The notes beneath the pieces were generated by a model. The model did no database searches, was not told the DNA's origin, and saw nothing but the letters and a program-made list of their open reading frames with translations. A stretch of DNA of 64,000 nt, taken from NCBI RefSeq assembly GCF_000317555.1, contig NC_019745.1, forward strand, positions 4,650,001-4,714,000, given 5' to 3'. This document shows positions 62,027 to 64,000 of the stretch, in pieces. How positions within the stretch are numbered: the first letter of the stretch is position 1; each line of letters begins with the position of its first letter. Origin of the DNA: Gloeocapsa sp. PCC 7428 (lineage in GTDB: Bacteria; Cyanobacteriota; Cyanobacteriia; Cyanobacteriales; Chroococcidiopsidaceae). The position numbers were made by a program, and so were the translations under genes.

Positions 62027-63571
62027 CTAATGTCGGGCGTTTTGACAGTAGAAGGGATTGCAATGGCTGTGGTCTAGCCAACCATCGTAGAATTGTTTGA
62101 CATAAGGAAAGACTTCTTGCGCTAGTACACAACGACGTTCTTCGGCGGGAGTTAGAGGGACTTTTAGTGAGTTTGCTAATTCTTCTAATGCTTCGGCTTT
62201 ATCGACTTTGGTGAATTTGCCTTCTTTGTATATGACTTCTCCTGCAACTATGACTGTTTCTACTCCAGAAGTACGGCTGCGGTGGAGTACAGCATCTAAT
62301 ATCGGAATTGCCCGATCTAAATATGGGTAGGCAATATGCTGCCAGTTCATGATGACGATATCTGCTGCTTTACCCGCTTCTATCGTGCCGATTTCATGGG
62401 CGAATCCGGTTGTTTTTGCCCCGTGTTCGGTTGCCATTTGGAAGACTTGCGGTGATGTTGGTACTAATTCATCCATTCCAGGAACGCGATGCAATTTTAA
62501 GACGAGGCGCATCTCTTGCAACATATCGCGATCGTCGTTGATTCCTGCTTCGTCTAACCCCATACCTACGGTGACACCGCGTTTGACGTAATGATTTAAA
62601 GGCGCGATTCCACTTTGCAACCGCAGGTTAGAACTTGCGTTATGGCAAATCATTGTGCCTGATTCTGCGACTAAATCGATATCATCTTCGGTGAGCCAAA
62701 CGCCGTGTCCTAGTGTAAGATGCGATCCGAGAATGCCTAAATCATGCAGGTGACGAACAGCAGTTTTGCCAGTGCGTTTTTGAGCATAAACTTTTTGGTA
62801 TGCTGTTTCTAGTAGATGCATATGCATCCCAACGTCGTACTTTAAAGAGTAGGTTTGCAATTTCTCTAAAGCTTCGTCTGAACACCAATGCAAGTTAGCT
62901 GGTGCAAGTTGAATGCGAATTCTTCCGTTTGCGCTGCGATCCCATTTTTGCCAGAGATGCTCGAAAAAGTTGAGGTAATCTTGTAGTGGGACTTCTTGCA
63001 CTTTGAGAATTGCGGCAATTTCTGGTGCGATATGTGCCGGTAGCTTTTTGACAAATTCCTCGTTTGCTTCGTAGACAAAGTGATTTTGATCGCGGACTGC
63101 AAAGCAATAAGACGATCGCATCCCAATGTCGTGATATGCTTGCAACACTTGATCCGCAATTCCTAACCACGTTGATGCAGGACCTGGACGCCAACCATGA
63201 ATGTGCTGTACAGTGGTGACTCCCGACTCGATCATCTCAAACGCGGAGTAGAGTGTATCGAGGTAGAGATCGACGTTTCGCGCTGCCAGGCGACTCGCAA
63301 ACCACAACTCTAAAGGGTAGTCGGGCGAACCGAGTTGAAATGGCGTCAGCCCTACGTGATGATGGCAGTTAATTAACCCAGGTAAAACGATATCTTCGGA
63401 TGAACCAATGATTTGATTAGGTCGATATTTCTCGCTGAGATCAGTGTATTTCCCAACTTCAATAATTTTGCCGTTTTGTTGAAAAATAGCGCCGTCTTCA
63501 ATAATTTCAACATCAGTTCTACTTAGCGCTTTGCAAATTACATATTTGCCACGAATTAATGATGAGTTCAT
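62027..63571 (-). CDS. Amidohydrolase-superfamily deaminase or hydrolase (AtzA/TrzA/guanine deaminase-like)
   Basis: The protein has 514 residues. Metal-site motifs of subtype III amidohydrolases are present: LINCHHHVGLTPF (HxH), VGMHMHLLET (His), LTLGHGVWLTEDDID (His) and MGLDEAGINDDRDM (Asp). The AtzA/TrzA branch removes amino or chloro groups from purines, pterins, s-triazines or nucleoside derivatives. It precedes the ABC importer on the same strand with a 220-bp gap, and the two probably handle one substrate. The exact reaction cannot be assigned. Confidence 0.88.
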   Translation of the reverse strand: MNSSLIRGKYVICKALSRTDVEIIEDGAIFQQNGKIIEVGKYTDLSEKYRPNQIIGSSEDIVLPGLINCHHHVGLTPFQLGSPDYPLELWFASRLAARNVDLYLDTLYSAFEMIESGVTTVQHIHGWRPGPASTWLGIADQVLQAYHDIGMRSSYCFAVRDQNHFVYEANEEFVKKLPAHIAPEIAAILKVQEVPLQDYLNFFEHLWQKWDRSANGRIRIQLAPANLHWCSDEALEKLQTYSLKYDVGMHMHLLETAYQKVYAQKRTGKTAVRHLHDLGILGSHLTLGHGVWLTEDDIDLVAESGTMICHNASSNLRLQSGIAPLNHYVKRGVTVGMGLDEAGINDDRDMLQEMRLVLKLHRVPGMDELVPTSPQVFQMATEHGAKTTGFAHEIGTIEAGKAADIVIMNWQHIAYPYLDRAIPILDAVLHRSRTSGVETVIVAGEVIYKEGKFTKVDKAEALEELANSLKVPLTPAEERRCVLAQEVFPYVKQFYDGWLDHSHCNPFYCQNARH

Positions 63572-64000
63572 GAGACTTTTGTCAATTCAATTTTTGAAGT
63601 AAGCTCAAGATTTTGCTAGTCTTCTTAAGAAGAAATTGAATCAATTCAAATATTGATGGTCACAACAAATTGAAGAAGGAAGATATGATTTCTTCTTATG
63701 TCATTAATAGCGATCGCTTGCTTTGTAGAATTCATCATAGTAGCTCGACGGGTGGCTTCAATCAGGATTGTTGCGCTAGCGTTATACAACGCTTTACCTA
63801 TAAGCTTTAGCCACGCCAAGCTAAGCTATTTCCTAGCTTAAAAGTCTTCTAATAAGAAAACTGTATCAGATAAAACAAGTTATTACTTTGCAACAATATC
63901 TATTAATTGGGTAATAGGTAATGGAAGATAGATGTTCTTCCCAATTACCAATGACCATTTACCAGCCTTAAGTTACGTTTATCACCCACTTTCTTATTAA
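63572..64000. other. Right-edge non-coding region with a TAATTGGGTAATAGG inverted repeat
   Basis: No gene is seen in these 429 bp. It carries the amidohydrolase promoter region. TAATTGGGTAATAGGTAATG (63905-63924) and CCCAATTACCAATGACCATT (63940-63959) are inverted copies of the ATTACCC family. A CTTAAGTTACG stretch follows, like the one near 9306. Confidence 0.5.

Noticed and set aside
62866-63194. Two minus-strand frames of 97-99 codons within the amidohydrolase gene
   Set aside because: They are alternate-frame shadows of the amidohydrolase coding sequence, whose metal-site motifs are continuous.

Overview
The window is cyanobacterial chromosome. The octamer GCGATCGC (HIP1) recurs throughout. 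Cyanobacterial or plastid-lineage genes are present: chlorophyll synthase chlG, the cytochrome b6f subunit petP, the ribosomal protein PSRP-3/Ycf65, DUF2499 and DUF3593, xisH/xisI and the cobalt regulator coaR. The intergenic DNA carries the short repeats common in large cyanobacterial genomes (GGTCAGAGGTCAG, ATTACCCATTACC and CCTCTGCTTCCTCTGC types, and a GCGACTGAAGTCGC palindrome). A large-genome, stress-tolerant lineage of Chroococcidiopsis or Gloeocapsopsis type would fit, but genus is a guess.

Layout. 0-2.4 kb: end of a surface-polysaccharide operon (Wzm/Wzt-type ABC exporter and the start of a probable methyltransferase). 2.8-5.3 kb: petP, a Get3/ArsA-like ATPase and chlG. 5.4-10.1 kb: SppA protease, an M23 peptidase and a PgeF/YfiH protein. 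11-26 kb: accessory surface and signalling region with a 1693-residue caspase/NTPase/WD40 protein plus a TPR protein, a two-partner-secretion (TPS) exoprotein, two RTX proteins, and two broken small secreted proteins. 26-32.4 kb: an unusual sigma factor with a DUF1822 protein, facing a CHAT/TPR protease whose gene overlaps that of a short TPS exoprotein. 32.5-36.2 kb: an AhpD-PAS-PAS-GAF-GGDEF protein and a rhodopsin pseudogene. 36.4-42 kb: CsaB, DUF2499/DUF3593, hisA, Uma2, LysR and a frameshifted SDR. 42-48.4 kb: a brnTA remnant, xisHI, an AI-2E permease, and the cobalt-efflux pair coaT/coaR with a higBA module between them. 48.4-58.1 kb: PCMT-type methyltransferase, NhaC plus a broken SDR, ycf65, HAD, glycosyltransferase, TPR, ruvB, hisF and tRNA-Ala. 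58.2-63.6 kb: a MITE-like element, a DUF1980 half-protein, and a SsuABC/ThiY-type importer with an amidohydrolase.

The most striking result is the pseudogene at 35556-36160. It keeps the helix C to helix G signatures of a microbial rhodopsin, including the retinal lysine. Its helix C residues read N-D-Q, the motif of light-driven sodium pumps. It has lost helices A and B and carries two in-frame stops and a frameshift. Other points worth a second look are the toxin-antitoxin module inside the coaT/coaR interval, a dispersed intergenic repeat read in frame inside CoaT, the CHAT/TPS/sigma/DUF1822 neighbourhood, a 33-bp motif shared upstream of two secreted-protein genes, and several freshly broken genes. 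No complete system of clearly unknown type was proven. The 26.1-32.4 kb neighbourhood is the best candidate for an uncharacterised one.

All calls come from reading the sequence and from family knowledge. No database search or alignment was run.
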